A stretch of DNA of 64,000 nucleotides from Zonotrichia leucophrys gambelii (taxonomy: Eukaryota > Chordata > Aves > Passeriformes > Passerellidae): the NCBI RefSeq assembly GCF_028769735.1, contig NC_088194.1:2860319-2924318 (forward strand), in the 5' to 3' direction. The notes under the pieces are model-generated. The model was not told the DNA's origin and did no database searches. It saw only the letters and a list, made by a program, of their open reading frames with translations. The translations under genes were made by a program, and so were the position numbers. This document shows, piece after piece, positions 50,601 to 58,700 of the stretch (position 1 is the stretch's first letter; every line of letters begins with the position of its first letter).

Positions 50601-53600
50601 GTGCCCCAAAACCCCCAAAACCCCCCCAAAACACCATAAAACACCATAAAACACCCCAAAACCACCCGTGGGACCCCCGTGCCCGCTGACCGATGCCCAG
50701 GCAGCTCACGATGCCCAGCAGGGCCCCAAAACCCCCCAAAACCCCTCAAAACCCCCCAAAACACCCCAAAACACCCCAAAACCACCAGTGGGACCCCCAT
50801 GCCCGCTGACCGATGCCCAGGCAGCTCACGATGCCCAGCAGTGCCTCAAAACCCCCCCAAAACACCATAAAACACCATAAAACACCCCAAAACCACCCGT
50901 GGGAGCCCCGTGCCCGCTGACCGATGCCCAGGCAGCCCACGATGCCCAGCAGGGCCCCAAAACCCCCCCAAAACACCATAAAACACCCCAAAACCACCCC
51001 CGGTGCCCCGTGCCCGCTGACCGATGCCCAGGCAGCCCACGATGCCCAGCAGGGCCCCAAAACCCCCCAAAACCCCCCAAAACCCCCCCAAAACACCCCA
51101 AAACACCCCAAAACCACCCGTGGGAGCCCCGTGCCCGCTGACCGATGCCCAGGCAGCCCACGATGCCCAGCAGTGCCCCTGCCATGTGGTAGAGGGGCAG
51201 TGCCAGGTACACCACGTCCCTGCTGGAGGCTCCCACCAGCTCGTAGAAGCTGAGGCACATGACGGCCTTGAGGTGGGACACGCGGGCGGCCTTGGGGAGC
51301 CCTGGGAGGGGGAAAAAAATTCAATTTGTAAAAGAAAAATTGATAGAAATTGGTAAAATTTCATAAAAATTTTATAAAGCCCATCGCTGGTGCCACCAGT
51401 CCAACTTTGGTACCATGCTTGGTGCCACCAGCCCATTCCCGGGGGTCACCAGTCCATCCCCGGTGCCACCATTGAGCCCCGGTGCCATCCCCGGTGCCAC
51501 CAGCCCATCCCAGGTGTCACCAGCCCATCCTCAGGGCCACCACCCTACTCCAGTGCCACCACCCCATCCCCGGTGCCATCCCCAGTGCCATCACCTCACT
51601 CCTGGTGACACCACCCCATCCCCAGTGCCACCATTGACCCCTGGTGTCACCACCCCATCCCCGGTGCCATCCCTGGGGTCACCATCGACCCTCGGTGCCA
51701 CCAGCCCATCCCTGGTGCCATCAGCCCATTCCCGGTGCCACCACCCTACTCCAGTGCCACCACCCCATCCCTGGTGCCATCCCCAGTGCCATCACCTCAC
51801 TCCTGGTGACACCGCCCCATCCTCAGTGCCACCATCGACCCCTGGTGCCACCGCTCCATCCCTGGTGCCACCAACCCATCAACCCCTGGTGCCATCCCCG
51901 GTGCCACTAGCCCGTCCCCGGTGCCATCACCCCATTCCCGGTGCCACCACCCCTACCCCAGGTGCCACCATCCAACCCCCAGCGCCATCCCCGGTGCCAC
52001 CAGCCCATCCCCGGTGCCATTCCCGGTGCCACCATCCCATCCTCGCCACCAGCGCATGCCCAGTGCCATCCCCGATGTCACCATCCCATCTCTGGTGCCA
52101 CCACCCCATCCCCGGTGCCACCATCCAACCCCCAGCGCCATCCTCAGTGCCACCATCCCATCCCCAGTGTCACCACCCCATTCCCGGTGCCACCACCCCT
52201 ACCCCCAGTGCCACGAGCCCATCCCTGGTGCCACCATCCAACCCCCAGCCCATCCCCGGTGCCACCAGCCCACCCCCGGTGCCAATTTTATCCAAATGTG
52301 ACAAAAATCAGAATGCCCGGTGCCGCCGTACCGGTGGTGCCCGAGGTGAAGATGTACAGGCACGTGTCGTTCATGTCCTCGGGCTCCCACAGCTCCTCGG
52401 GCCGCAGCTGCTCCGAGGCCGCGTCCAGCAGCTCCTGCAGGGCCAGGGCGCCCTCGGGGCACGGCCCCGGCCCGAGCACCCACACGGCCACCCCGTCCTC
52501 CCGCAGGGCGGGCAGCAGCGGCGCCACCGAGCCCAACAGCTCTGCGGGAACGGAGGGGCGTGGGGGCAGCTCGGGGGGCACCGGGCTCACGGCTCCATCA
52601 TCCGCAGGGACACCCCGGTGCCATCGGCCCATTCCCGGTGCCACCACCCCTACCCCTGGTGTCACCACCCCCCAGTGCCATCCCCGGTGCCATCGGCCCA
52701 TTCCCGGTGCCACCACCCTATCCCCAATGCCACCACCCCCCAGTGCCATCACCCCATTCCCGGTGTCATCACCTCAACCCCGGTGCCATCCATGGTGCCA
52801 CCACCCCATCCCTGATGTCACCATCCTACCCCCGGTGCCACCAGCCCATCCCCGGTGCCACCAGCCAAGCCCCGGTGCCACCACCCTATCCCCGGTGTCA
52901 TCACCCCAACCCCGGTGCCATCCATGGTGCCACCACCCCATCCCCAGTGTCACCACCCCATCCCCGGTGTCACCATCCTACCCCCGGTGCCACCAGCCCA
53001 TCCCCAGGGTCATCACCCCAACCCCGGTGCCATCCATGGTGCCACCACCCTACCCTCAGTGCCACCACCCCATCCCCGGTGTCACCATCCCATCCCCAGT
53101 GCCATCCCCGGTGCCACCACCCCACCCCCGGTGCCACCACCCCATCCCCGGTGCCACCACCCCATCCCAGTGCCATCCCTGGTGCCACCAGCTCATCAAT
53201 CCCCGGTGCCACCATCGACCCGTGGTGCCATCAGCTCATCCCTGGGGCCACCACCCCACCTCGGTGCCACCCAACCCAAACCCGGTGCCACCATCAATCC
53301 CCGGTGCCATCCCCGGTGCCCCAAGTGCCACCCACTCCTCGTTCCCTTCGTCCCCGTTCTTTATCTCCCTGGTCCCACTCCGGTTCCCCGTCCTCTCATC
53401 CCCCGGTATCCCCGGTATTCCCGCTCTGTCCTCGTTATACCCCGGGATCTCGGCACTCCGCGGTCCCCGTTATCCCCCAGTCCCCTCCCGGTCCCCTCGG
53501 TGTCCCCCGGTGTCTCCCCGTTATCCCCCGGTCCCCCCGGTGTCCCCCCGTTATCCCCGGGCTCCAAAATCTCCTCGCATCCTCTCGGCCCTTTTCCCCC

Positions 53601-54596
53601 ACGCTCCCCGCTCCCGTCCCGGTGTCTCCCCGTTATTCCCCGGTCTCGCCGGTTTCCCCGGTGCCCCCTGCATTCCTCGCTCCCCTCCCGGTGTCCCTCC
53701 GTTATTCCCCGGTCCCCCCGGTGCCTTTCCCTCTCCATTTCTCGATTCCCTTCCCGGTGCCCTCGGTGTCCCCCCGCTTCCTCTCGCCCCTTTTCCCGCA
53801 CGTTCCCCGCTCCCCTCCCGGTGCCCCCCGTTATCCCCCGGTTTTCTCCCCTCCATTCCTCGCTCCCCTCTCGGTCCCCTCGGTGTCCCCCCGTTATCCC
53901 CTGGTCCCCCCGCTTCCTCCGGGCCCTTTTCCCCACGTTCTCCGCTCGCCCCCGTTATCCCCCGGTCCCCTCAGTGTGCCCCCGTTATCCCCCGGTGCCT
54001 TTCCCCCTCCATTCCCCGCTCCCCTCCCGGTGCCCCCCGTTCTCCCCCGTTCGTTTCTCACCATCCGCCACCAGCAGCGCCGTGGCCCCGCAGCTCCTCA
54101 GGCAGTGCCGGAGCCCCGCCGGTCTCAGCGCCGTTCCCAGGAAGGCCGGGCGGGCTCCGAGCGCCGCCAGCCCGAACCATCCCCACACGAACCGGGGCTC
54201 GTTACCGACCAGCAGCCCCACGGTGTCGCCGGGCCTCGGCGGGGCCGGCAGCGCCCGCAGCGCGTTCGCCACCCGCGCCACGCTCCGCGCCGCGCTGCCC
54301 AGCGGCTCCGCTCGTCCCCGGAACCGCAGGAACGGCCGCGCCGGCGCCTCCCGGGCCGCCCGTAGGAACCGGGACACCACGCAGCCCCCGGGGCCGCGCC
54401 GCGCCCGCCGCCGCACCCGCAGCGCCCGCAGCGCGAACGAGAGATCGGCCCAGAGGTGCGGCCGGAGGAGCCGCTGCAGCAGCCCCAGAACGCCCAGAGC
54501 GGCCAGGAGCGCCCCCAGAGCGGGGCCGGGGGGCCCCAGGAGCGCCCCCAGCCCCAGCGCCCCCAGAGCCGCCCCCAGCGCCGCCGCCAGCGCCAT
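38467..54596 (-). CDS. SLC27A3: SLC27A3 (FATP3), acyl-CoA synthetase/fatty acid transport family, complete spliced CDS
   Basis: Membrane-associated very-long-chain acyl-CoA synthetase of the FATP family (ATP + fatty acid + CoA to acyl-CoA + AMP + PPi). Minus-strand exons in transcript order: 54596-54062, 52541-52332, 51301-51143, 48844-48720, 47460-47266, 46380-46290, 44333-44135, 41168-41071, 40248-40118, 38643-38467. All introns are GT-AG and the phases close to 1,920 nt, giving 639 aa. An N-terminal hydrophobic Ala/Leu/Gly-rich segment (residues 1-42) anchors the protein. The AMP-binding P-loop [14 protein letters not shown] is at 241-254. Motif ETYGMSEGN is at 379-387, where human has ETYGLTEGN. 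TGD is at 482-484, FRDRTGD at 496-502 and WKGEN at 506-510. The C terminus RLRDGRLRI resembles human SLC27A3 (NLRI) rather than FATP1 or FATP4. Synteny with GATAD2B and INTS3 supports the assignment. Confidence 0.96.
38650..39755. repeat. Minisatellite of GGGACCCCCAAGCACCCC type, SLC27A3 intron 9
   Basis: C-rich array with 12-25-bp units and a superimposed higher-order repeat of roughly 230-300 bp (blocks starting GGACCCACCGGGACCCTCTGG at about 38920, 39195, 39490 and 39630). Confidence 0.95.
39756..39811 (-). pseudogene. SLC27A3: Broken partial copy of SLC27A3 exon 9 with donor
   Basis: About 50 bp matching the 3' end of exon 9 (FLRLT side, with the same GGTACCG donor) lie 340 bp downstream in intron 9. 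A 7-base deletion relative to the real exon, in the GCGTAGGGCGGC region, shifts the frame. It is separated from the exon by a TTCCCCCG array and shares the flanking TTATCCCCCGGTACC. Confidence 0.9.
39812..40110. repeat. Short-unit array GTTCCCCC (8-9 bp)
   Basis: About 33 copies of CGTTCCCC/CGTTTCCC between the broken and the real exon 9 3' ends. It probably expanded together with the exon-edge duplication. Confidence 0.95.
40118..40248 (-). CDS. SLC27A3: SLC27A3 exon 9
   Basis: Residues 538 (split) to 581. Encodes [15 protein letters not shown] and [18 protein letters not shown], typical of the FATP C-terminal domain. Donor GTACCG, acceptor CCCGCAG. Confidence 0.97.
40258..41060. repeat. 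12-bp G-rich array TTGGGGACATTG, SLC27A3 intron 8
   Basis: About 65 copies with GGGG every 8-12 bases on the + strand. This is the template strand for SLC27A3 transcription and a strong G-quadruplex candidate. Confidence 0.97.
41071..41168 (-). CDS. SLC27A3: SLC27A3 exon 8
   Basis: Residues 506-537 with split codons at both ends. Encodes [20 protein letters not shown] and TVYGVTVP, the conserved FATP signature around WKGENV. Donor GTACGG, acceptor GCCCCAG. Confidence 0.97.
41190..44130. repeat. Large minisatellite complex GGGGTGTCCCTGGGGGTCTC, SLC27A3 intron 7
   Basis: Nearly 3 kb of modules such as GGGGGTGTCCC, CATTTTGAGGAGTGGGCTC, GGTCATGCAAGGAAGGGGC and CATCATGGGGAGGGGGC. They are reshuffled in different orders, a nested higher-order array. 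Every frame is largely open for this reason alone. Confidence 0.96.
44135..44333 (-). CDS. SLC27A3: SLC27A3 exon 7
   Basis: Residues 439 (split) to 505. Encodes [38 protein letters not shown] and FRDRTGDTF. It includes the adenylate-contacting TGD and the FRDRTGD hinge region. Acceptor CCCCCAG, donor GTGCCG. Confidence 0.97.
44390..45595 (-). repeat. SLC27A3: Array carrying about 11 copies of the SLC27A3 exon 7 acceptor and exon start
   Basis: Unit of about 85-120 bp. Read on the minus strand it contains a CCCAG acceptor followed by the first roughly 25 bases of exon 7 (GTGAGACGGGGCTGCTGATC), then an AT-rich AATTAATTAAAAT filler. Copies lie near 44425, 44535, 44650, 44760, 44875, 44985, 45095, 45205, 45295, 45405 and 45515. 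TAA stops in the filler prevent read-through into the real exon. Confidence 0.95.
45600..46265. repeat. AT-rich about 170-200-bp repeat, 3 degenerate copies
   Basis: Units share AATGGGATGTA, AATATTTGGATATTCAATATTG, TAATCACCTGTAAATCAC and TTCTAACT blocks in SLC27A3 intron 6. An AT island inside a GC-rich gene. Confidence 0.85.
45695..45766. other. Perfect 32-bp inverted repeat (hairpin), 8-nt loop
   Basis: Left arm 45695-45726 and right arm 45735-45766 are exact reverse complements. The loop AAATATCC is at 45727-45734. The right-arm sequence belongs to the local repeat unit and recurs in diverged form; the left arm looks like an inverted copy of it. The RNA would fold into a 32-bp AU-rich stem. 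Confidence 0.95.
46290..46380 (-). CDS. SLC27A3: SLC27A3 exon 6
   Basis: Residues 409-438 plus one base. Encodes [20 protein letters not shown] and [10 protein letters not shown], matching FPFSLIRYDV of the human protein. Acceptor TGTCCCAG, donor GTGAGC. Confidence 0.96.
46385..46660. other. SLC27A3: AT-rich intron 5 segment
   Basis: AAATTAAAT- and TATATTT-type low complexity. No exon. Confidence 0.6.
46662..47259 (-). repeat. SLC27A3: Array carrying 4 copies of the SLC27A3 exon 5 3' end and donor, with (TATATT)n
   Basis: Copies at about 46662-46700 (partial), 46781-46853, 46987-47059 and 47120-47191 match the last roughly 68 bases of exon 5 plus the donor GTCTGCAAATA. They are separated by TATATTTATA arrays. 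They encode [20 protein letters not shown] followed by YK. They lie downstream of the exon in intron 5. Read-through from the real exon would meet a stop soon after the donor. Confidence 0.96.
47266..47460 (-). CDS. SLC27A3: SLC27A3 exon 5
   Basis: Residues 344-408, phase 0. Encodes [31 protein letters not shown] and [18 protein letters not shown]. The T-to-S change in YG(L)TE to YGMSE is conservative. The donor GTCTGC has an unusual C at +3 and is the donor copied in the adjacent array. Confidence 0.97.
47480..48710. repeat. Minisatellite, 20-bp unit GGGACCACCGGGAACCCCTC
   Basis: About 35 clean copies to 48000, then increasingly degenerate units (CAGCTCTGGG, GGACCCCCC) up to exon 4. SLC27A3 intron 4. 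Confidence 0.95.
48720..48844 (-). CDS. SLC27A3: SLC27A3 exon 4
   Basis: Residues 302 (split) to 343. Encodes [20 protein letters not shown] and [19 protein letters not shown], a strongly conserved FATP block. Donor GTCGGG again has C at +3. Confidence 0.97.
48870..50180. repeat. Minisatellite CCCCAAAACATCCCCAAAA, SLC27A3 intron 3
   Basis: Units of 8-26 bp, with a longer period of roughly 200-230 bp in the first half (blocks with CACCCCGAAAAATCCCC at about 49130, 49270, 49430 and 49595). The 503-codon minus open frame is a stop-free repeat. Confidence 0.96.
50181..51140 (-). repeat. SLC27A3: Array carrying 8 copies of the SLC27A3 exon 3 3' end and donor
   Basis: Period 100-133 bp. Each unit has the last roughly 37 bases of exon 3 (coding [12 protein letters not shown]) followed by the donor GTCAGCGGGC (GTCTGC in one copy near 50447), then a CCCCAAAAC-type filler. 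Copies end near 50205, 50338, 50450, 50570, 50690, 50810, 50921 and 51021; the real exon ends at 51143. Read-through is open for several copies. Confidence 0.96.
51143..51301 (-). CDS. SLC27A3: SLC27A3 exon 3
   Basis: Residues 249 (split) to 302. Completes the P-loop (GLPKAA) and encodes [20 protein letters not shown] and [28 protein letters not shown] is a FATP hallmark. Acceptor CCTCCCAG, donor GTCAGC. Confidence 0.97.
51395..52300. repeat. Minisatellite CCATCCCCGGTGCCACCA, SLC27A3 intron 2
   Basis: About 45 degenerate 15-25-bp units. The same family continues after exon 2. Confidence 0.96.
52332..52541 (-). CDS. SLC27A3: SLC27A3 exon 2
   Basis: Residues 179 (split) to 248. Encodes [18 protein letters not shown] and [13 protein letters not shown], the start of the AMP-binding loop. 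It lies inside a minisatellite that continues on both sides with the same unit. Donor GTACGG. Confidence 0.97.
52590..53330. repeat. Minisatellite CCCGGTGCCACCACCCCATC, SLC27A3 intron 1 proximal part
   Basis: Same repeat family as in intron 2, now on the other side of exon 2. This suggests the array predates or jumped across the exon. Confidence 0.95.
53331..54050. repeat. Minisatellite CCCCGTTATCCCCCGGT, SLC27A3 intron 1
   Basis: Degenerate array of CCGTTATCCCCCGGTCCCC and TCCCCGCTCCCCTCCCGGTG modules reaching to about 10 bp of the exon 1 donor. CpG-rich. Confidence 0.92.
54062..54596 (-). CDS. SLC27A3: SLC27A3 exon 1
   Basis: Residues 1-178 plus one base. The ATG (54594-54596) opens a hydrophobic leader ([15 protein letters not shown] onward) with membrane-anchor character to about residue 42, then [20 protein letters not shown]. 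The domain core follows with [20 protein letters not shown] and [20 protein letters not shown]. Very GC-rich. Another in-frame ATG upstream is not seen in a conserved context. Confidence 0.95.
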
Positions 54597-54720
54597 CGCC
54601 CGCGCCCGCCTCGGGGCGGGGGGACACGCCCGCCCTGGCCACGCCCACCTTGGCCACGCCCACCGACCGCACCCGCTTTGGACACGCCCACTCGGAGCCC
54701 CCACCCCCCATTCGCGATCC
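54597..54720 (-). promoter_or_regulatory. SLC27A3: SLC27A3 CpG-rich promoter and 5'UTR
   Basis: CpG-dense DNA directly before the ATG with repeated CCACGCCCAC and CACGCCC boxes (SP/KLF-type sites). The outer part (from about 54640) is one end of a duplicated segment that recurs at about 59787. No TATA box. Confidence 0.55.
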
Positions 54721-56255
54721 CTCTGCCAAGCCCATCCCGTCCCTATTGTCCCCACTGTCCCCACCCCTGGTCCATCTGTCCCCTCCCCATTGTCCCGATT
54801 GTCCCCTCCCCTCTCCCATTTGTCCCCTCCCCATTTTCCCCACTGTCCCCTCCCCTCTGTCCCCCCCATTGTCCCCTCCCCTGTCCCTTCTGTCCCCTCC
54901 CCATTTTCCCCATCGTCTCCTCCCCATCGTCACCTCCTCATTGTCCCCTCCCTGTCCCCCTATTGTCACCCCCATTGTCCCCTCCCCGTTGTTACCCCTA
55001 CATTGTCCCTCTGTCCCCCCCATTGTCACCTCCCCATTTTCCCCTCCCCTCTGTCCCCTCCGCTCTCCCCTCTCTGCCCCCCAATTGTCCCCTCTGTCCC
55101 CCCCTCTGTCCCTTCCCCATTTTCCCCACTGTCCCCTCCCTGTCCCCCCCCCACTGTCACCCCCATTGTCCCCTCCCCTGGTCCTTCTGTCCCCTCCCTC
55201 CTGTTCCCCCTTCTGTCCCCTCCCCATTTTCCCCACTGTCCCCCACATTGTCACCCCTGACCCCTCCCAGTGTCACCTCCTCTGTCCCCCCCGTCCCCTC
55301 CCCATTGTCACCCCCCGCTTGTCCCCCCATTGTCCCTCTGTCCCTCTGTCCCCCCCATTGTCCCTCTGTCCCCGCCTCTGTCCCTTCCCCATTTTCCCCA
55401 TTGTCGCCTCCCCTGTCCCCCCTCTGTCCCCCCTGTCCCTTCCTGATTGTCCCCCCTCATTGTCCCCACCCCATTGCCCCCATTGTCCGTCTGTCCCCCC
55501 CATTGCCCCCATTGTCTCCATTGTCTCTCTGTCCCCCCATTGTCCCTCTGACCCCCTCATTGTCCCCTCTGTCCCCCCCATTGTCCCTCTGTCCCCCCCA
55601 TTGTCCCTCTGACCCCCCTCATTGTCCCTCTGTCCCCCCATTGTCCCTCTGTCCCCTCTGTCCCCCCCATTGTCCCCACTGTCCGTCTGTCCCCTCTGTC
55701 CCACCATTGTCCCTCTGTGCCCCCATTGTCCCTCTGTCCCCTCTGTCCTCCCCATTGTCCCTCTGTCCCCCCATTGTCCCCATTGTCCCCATTGTCCCTC
55801 TGTCCCCCCCATTGTCTCTCTGTCCCTCTGTGCCCCCACTGTCCCTCTGTCCCCCCCATTGTCCCCATTGTCCCTCTGTCCCCCCCATTGTCCCTTTGTC
55901 CCCCCCACTGTCCCTTTGTCCCCCCCATTGTCCCCCCTCATTGTCCCCACCCCATTGCCCCCATTGTCCCCTTCCCTCTGTCCCCTCTGTCCCTCTGTCC
56001 CCCCATTGTCCCTCTGTCCCCCCATTGTCCCTCTGTCCCTCTGTCCCCTCTGTCCCTCTGTCCCCTCTGTCCCCCATTGTCTCTCTGTCCCTCTGTCCCC
56101 TCTGTCCTCCTCCATTGTCCCTCTGTCCCTCTGTGCTCCCCATTGTCCCCACTGTCCCTCTGTCCCCTCTGTCCCTCCCATTGTCCCTCTGTCCCTCTGT
56201 CCCTCTGTCCCCCCCATTGTCCCTCTGTCCCTCTGTCCCCTCCGGGGCCTCCCCG
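54720..56255. repeat. Minisatellite CCATTGTCCCTCTGTCCCC
   Basis: About 1.5 kb of TGTCCCC/TGTCCCTC/CCCATTG modules upstream of SLC27A3. A short version exists in copy B (59880-60000). Confidence 0.96.
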
Positions 56256-56409
56256 TGTCCCAGATTCCCCCTATCCCGGGGGGTTTGGCAGTGCCACCAT
56301 GGGGGGGGGGGGGGTTGGCACTGTGGCAGTGCCACCACCCCCGTGTCCCCCCCGTGTCCCATCCCTGTCACCCCTTTTGTGGGGAGGGGGACACACGACC
56401 CCCGCCCCC

Positions 56410-56799
56410 CCCCCATGTCACAAATCGGGGCTGTTTAATGCAAAACAGGAAAGATTTTATTAAAGTTTTTATTAAAGTTTTTATTGCTGATTTCTTCAAA
56501 ACACCTAAAAACGCTCAGAAGGGGGGGTGCAGGACCCCTCCCCAAATTCTGCCGCCCCCAGGACCCCCCAACTCCCCCTCCCCAAATCCTCCTGGAGCAG
56601 CCGCTCGGTTCCACCCTTTATTTACAACACTGGAGGAAAATGGGGCTGGGGGCTCCCCCTTTGTCCCCTTGGGGGGACCCCCACCCACACTGGGAGGTCC
56701 TGGGGCTGGGGGGGGCAGAGACCCCTCCCCATGTGGTGAAAATTGGGGGGAAAAGGAAAAGGACCCTGAGTTTGGGGATTTGCTGGCACCGGTTTGGGG
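56410..56799 (-). pseudogene. Displaced copy of the INTS3 3'UTR end
   Basis: About 85-90% similar by eye to 60350-60717, which directly follows the INTS3 stop codon. It keeps the polyadenylation signals (TTTATT on + at 56617-56622 and around 56479) but no INTS3 coding sequence. It now lies about 4 kb from the gene. Confidence 0.85.
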
Positions 56800-57312
56800 T
56801 TTATTACAAAGGGCATTTTGGGATTTGGGGTTTATTGCAAAAAACCTTTTTGGGATTTGGGGTTTATTACAAAGGGTTTGGGTGCAGGGACATTTTGGAA
56901 TTTGGAGTTTATTGCAAAGGGCATTTTGGGATTTGGGGTTTATTGCAAAAAACCTTTTTGGAATTTGGGGTTTATTACAAAGGGTTTGGGTGTAGAGGCC
57001 TTTTGGAATTTGGGGTTCATTGCAAAAAACCTTTTGGGATTTGGGGGTTTATTCCAAAAGGCATTTGGGAATTTGGGGTTTATTGCAAAAAACCTTTTGG
57101 AATTTGGAGTTTATTGCAAAAGGACTTTTGGGATTTGGGGTAAATTGCAAAGGGTTTGGGTGCAGGGGCATTTTGGGATTTGGGGTTTATTGCAAAAAAC
57201 CTTTTTGGGATTTGGGATTTATTGCAAAGGGCCTTTTGGAATTTGGGGTTTATTGCAAAAAACCTTTTTGGGATTTGGGGTTTATTGCAAAGGACCTTTT
57301 GGGATTTGGGGT
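56800..57312. repeat. Minisatellite, about 33-bp unit TTTGGGGTTTATTGCAAA
   Basis: About 15 copies with GGGATTTGGGGTTTATTGCA and AAAACCTTTT modules, starting exactly where duplication copy A ends. On the minus strand each unit contains an AATAAA hexamer. Confidence 0.95.
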
Positions 57313-57360
57313 TTAAATCTCCTCTTTGGAAAGAGGAGATTTAATGGATTGTTCCATTAA
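57313..57360. other. Two adjacent short palindromes
   Basis: A perfect 15-bp inverted repeat with 2-base loop at 57313-57344 (arms TTAAATCTCCTCTTT and its complement). It overlaps an 8-bp inverted repeat with 4-base loop at 57341-57360 (TTAATGGA/TCCATTAA). They mark the border between the minisatellite and an AT-rich insert. Confidence 0.9.
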
Positions 57361-57459
57361 AGGGAATTCATTGTTTTCCTGTTGTTTCATAACTGAGGGA
57401 TCTCAAAGCTTGCTCTCATTTCAACCTCCCTTCTGGTTTCCATGGTCTCAAACTCTTTT

Positions 57460-58012
57460 TAAAATTTTGAATCATCTTCTGAAAATTATCTTTTTATAAT
57501 TTCCAACTAACAGACTGGGATGAAGTCAGAACAATGAAAAAAGTCTAAATCCTCTTTGTGTTTGTTGTCTCATATTGTCCTAATTCAAATTAGTCCCAAT
57601 TATTATTATTCTAATTGTATTACTATTTTTATAACACTATTATACTTTAAAAAATTTTAAAACCAAGCGATTGGCGTTTTTCACAATCCCAGTCTCTCAG
57701 TTGAAAATTATCAAAAGATTTTTGTGACTTTTCTAATTTTGGGATTAATGCTGGTGAATTTTCAGGGTCCCAAACACTGGGAGGGGGGAACTCTGGAGCT
57801 GTTTGGGAACAGCTGTTTTTAAAATTTAAAAAGTTGAATAGTAATAAAATGGTTATAAAAATAGTGATACAATTAGAGTGATAATAATTTGGACAATTTG
57901 AATTAGGACAATATGAGACAACAAACACAAAGAGGGTTTAGAATTTCTTCTTTCTTCTGACTTCATCCCAGTCTGTTAGTTGAAAATGATCAAAAGATAA
58001 TTCAAAATTTTA
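57460..58012. repeat. Long AT-rich inverted repeat (fold-back element)
   Basis: The left arm (about 57465-57662) and right arm (about 57818-58012) are reverse complements over about 195 bp with roughly 85% identity. They share CAACTAACAGACTGGGATGA, TTTGTGTTTGTTGTCTCATA and CTAATTGTAT blocks. The spacer is about 155 bp and contains a further diverged piece of the arm (about 57675-57735). No transposase. It could be a MITE-like fold-back transposon; clear target-site duplications were not found. Confidence 0.8.
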
Positions 58013-58265
58013 AAAACAATGATCCCAACACAAAAGATAAAAGGGTTGGCATTTGCAGGGGCGAAATAATTCCCTGTCCGTGCTGTATTTATGAAAGCAG
58101 CTGTCATATTCCAGCCTCCCCCTCCTTTGTGTGCGTGGCTGCGGCTGTGCGGGAGAACCGTGACACAAAGTAGTCCCGCTCGGTGCCGGGAGCGCGGAAG
58201 GCGAAAACGCGGAGGGATACCAGGGATCGGCTGAGCCGCGTCACGCGCTGCGGAGGGATCTCTCG

Positions 58266-58700
58266 GTGATGCGGCCCGGAGAGGGGGCCGGCAGAGGGAG
58301 AGACGCGGAGGGATACAGGGAAGGCGCCGCCGTATTCGCCGGCTGTGGTGCCGCGTATGGACCCGGTGACGGCGGCAGCGGCGTGACCGGGCACGGGGAT
58401 GTCGGCACGCAGCGGCTCGGAACCGGCACCGGGCTCGGAACCGGGAGCGGGCTGCACCAAAGCCGCGGCGAAAGCAGCGGCGGGGCCGTGGAGATAGGAC
58501 TGCGCATGCGCGCGGCAGATCCCGGCAGCAGCGCTGCGGTTGGATGAGGCGGCGCGGAGGGATACCGCAGCTGCGGCGGTTGTAGCACTGCGCATGCGGA
58601 GGTTGTAGCACTGCGCATGCGTCACTGGGGCAGCGGGAGGGAGCCATCATGGCGGGTGGGCGGTGGCGGCGCGGCGGGAACGGGAACGGCGGCACCGCCG
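58266..58700. promoter_or_regulatory. Orphan CpG-island promoter with NRF1 sites
   Basis: CpG-dense DNA with three NRF1-type motifs: TGCGCATGCGCG at 58501-58512, TGCGCATGCGG at 58589-58599 and TGCGCATGCG at 58612-58621. The last two lie in a tandem 23-bp duplication. They are followed by a GCGTCAC box and a YY1-like GCCATCATGGCGG at about 58643-58655. This is classical housekeeping-promoter architecture, yet no known gene starts here. Confidence 0.6.

Larger units (their letters stand above)
54645..56799. repeat. Intergenic duplication, copy A (SLC27A3 side)
   Basis: Shares with copy B (59787-60717) the GGACACGCCCA start, the CTCTGCCAAG stretch, the TGTCCCC array, a GGTTTGGCAGTGCCACCATG block and about 380 bp of INTS3 3'UTR-like sequence. 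The shared part ends GCTGGCACCGGTTTGGGG. Copy A is longer because its TGTCCCC array expanded. Confidence 0.9.

Noticed and set aside
51941..55612. 1,223-codon open frame on the + strand
   Set aside because: It runs antisense through SLC27A3 exons 1-2 and C-rich minisatellites; the verified coding exons are on the minus strand.
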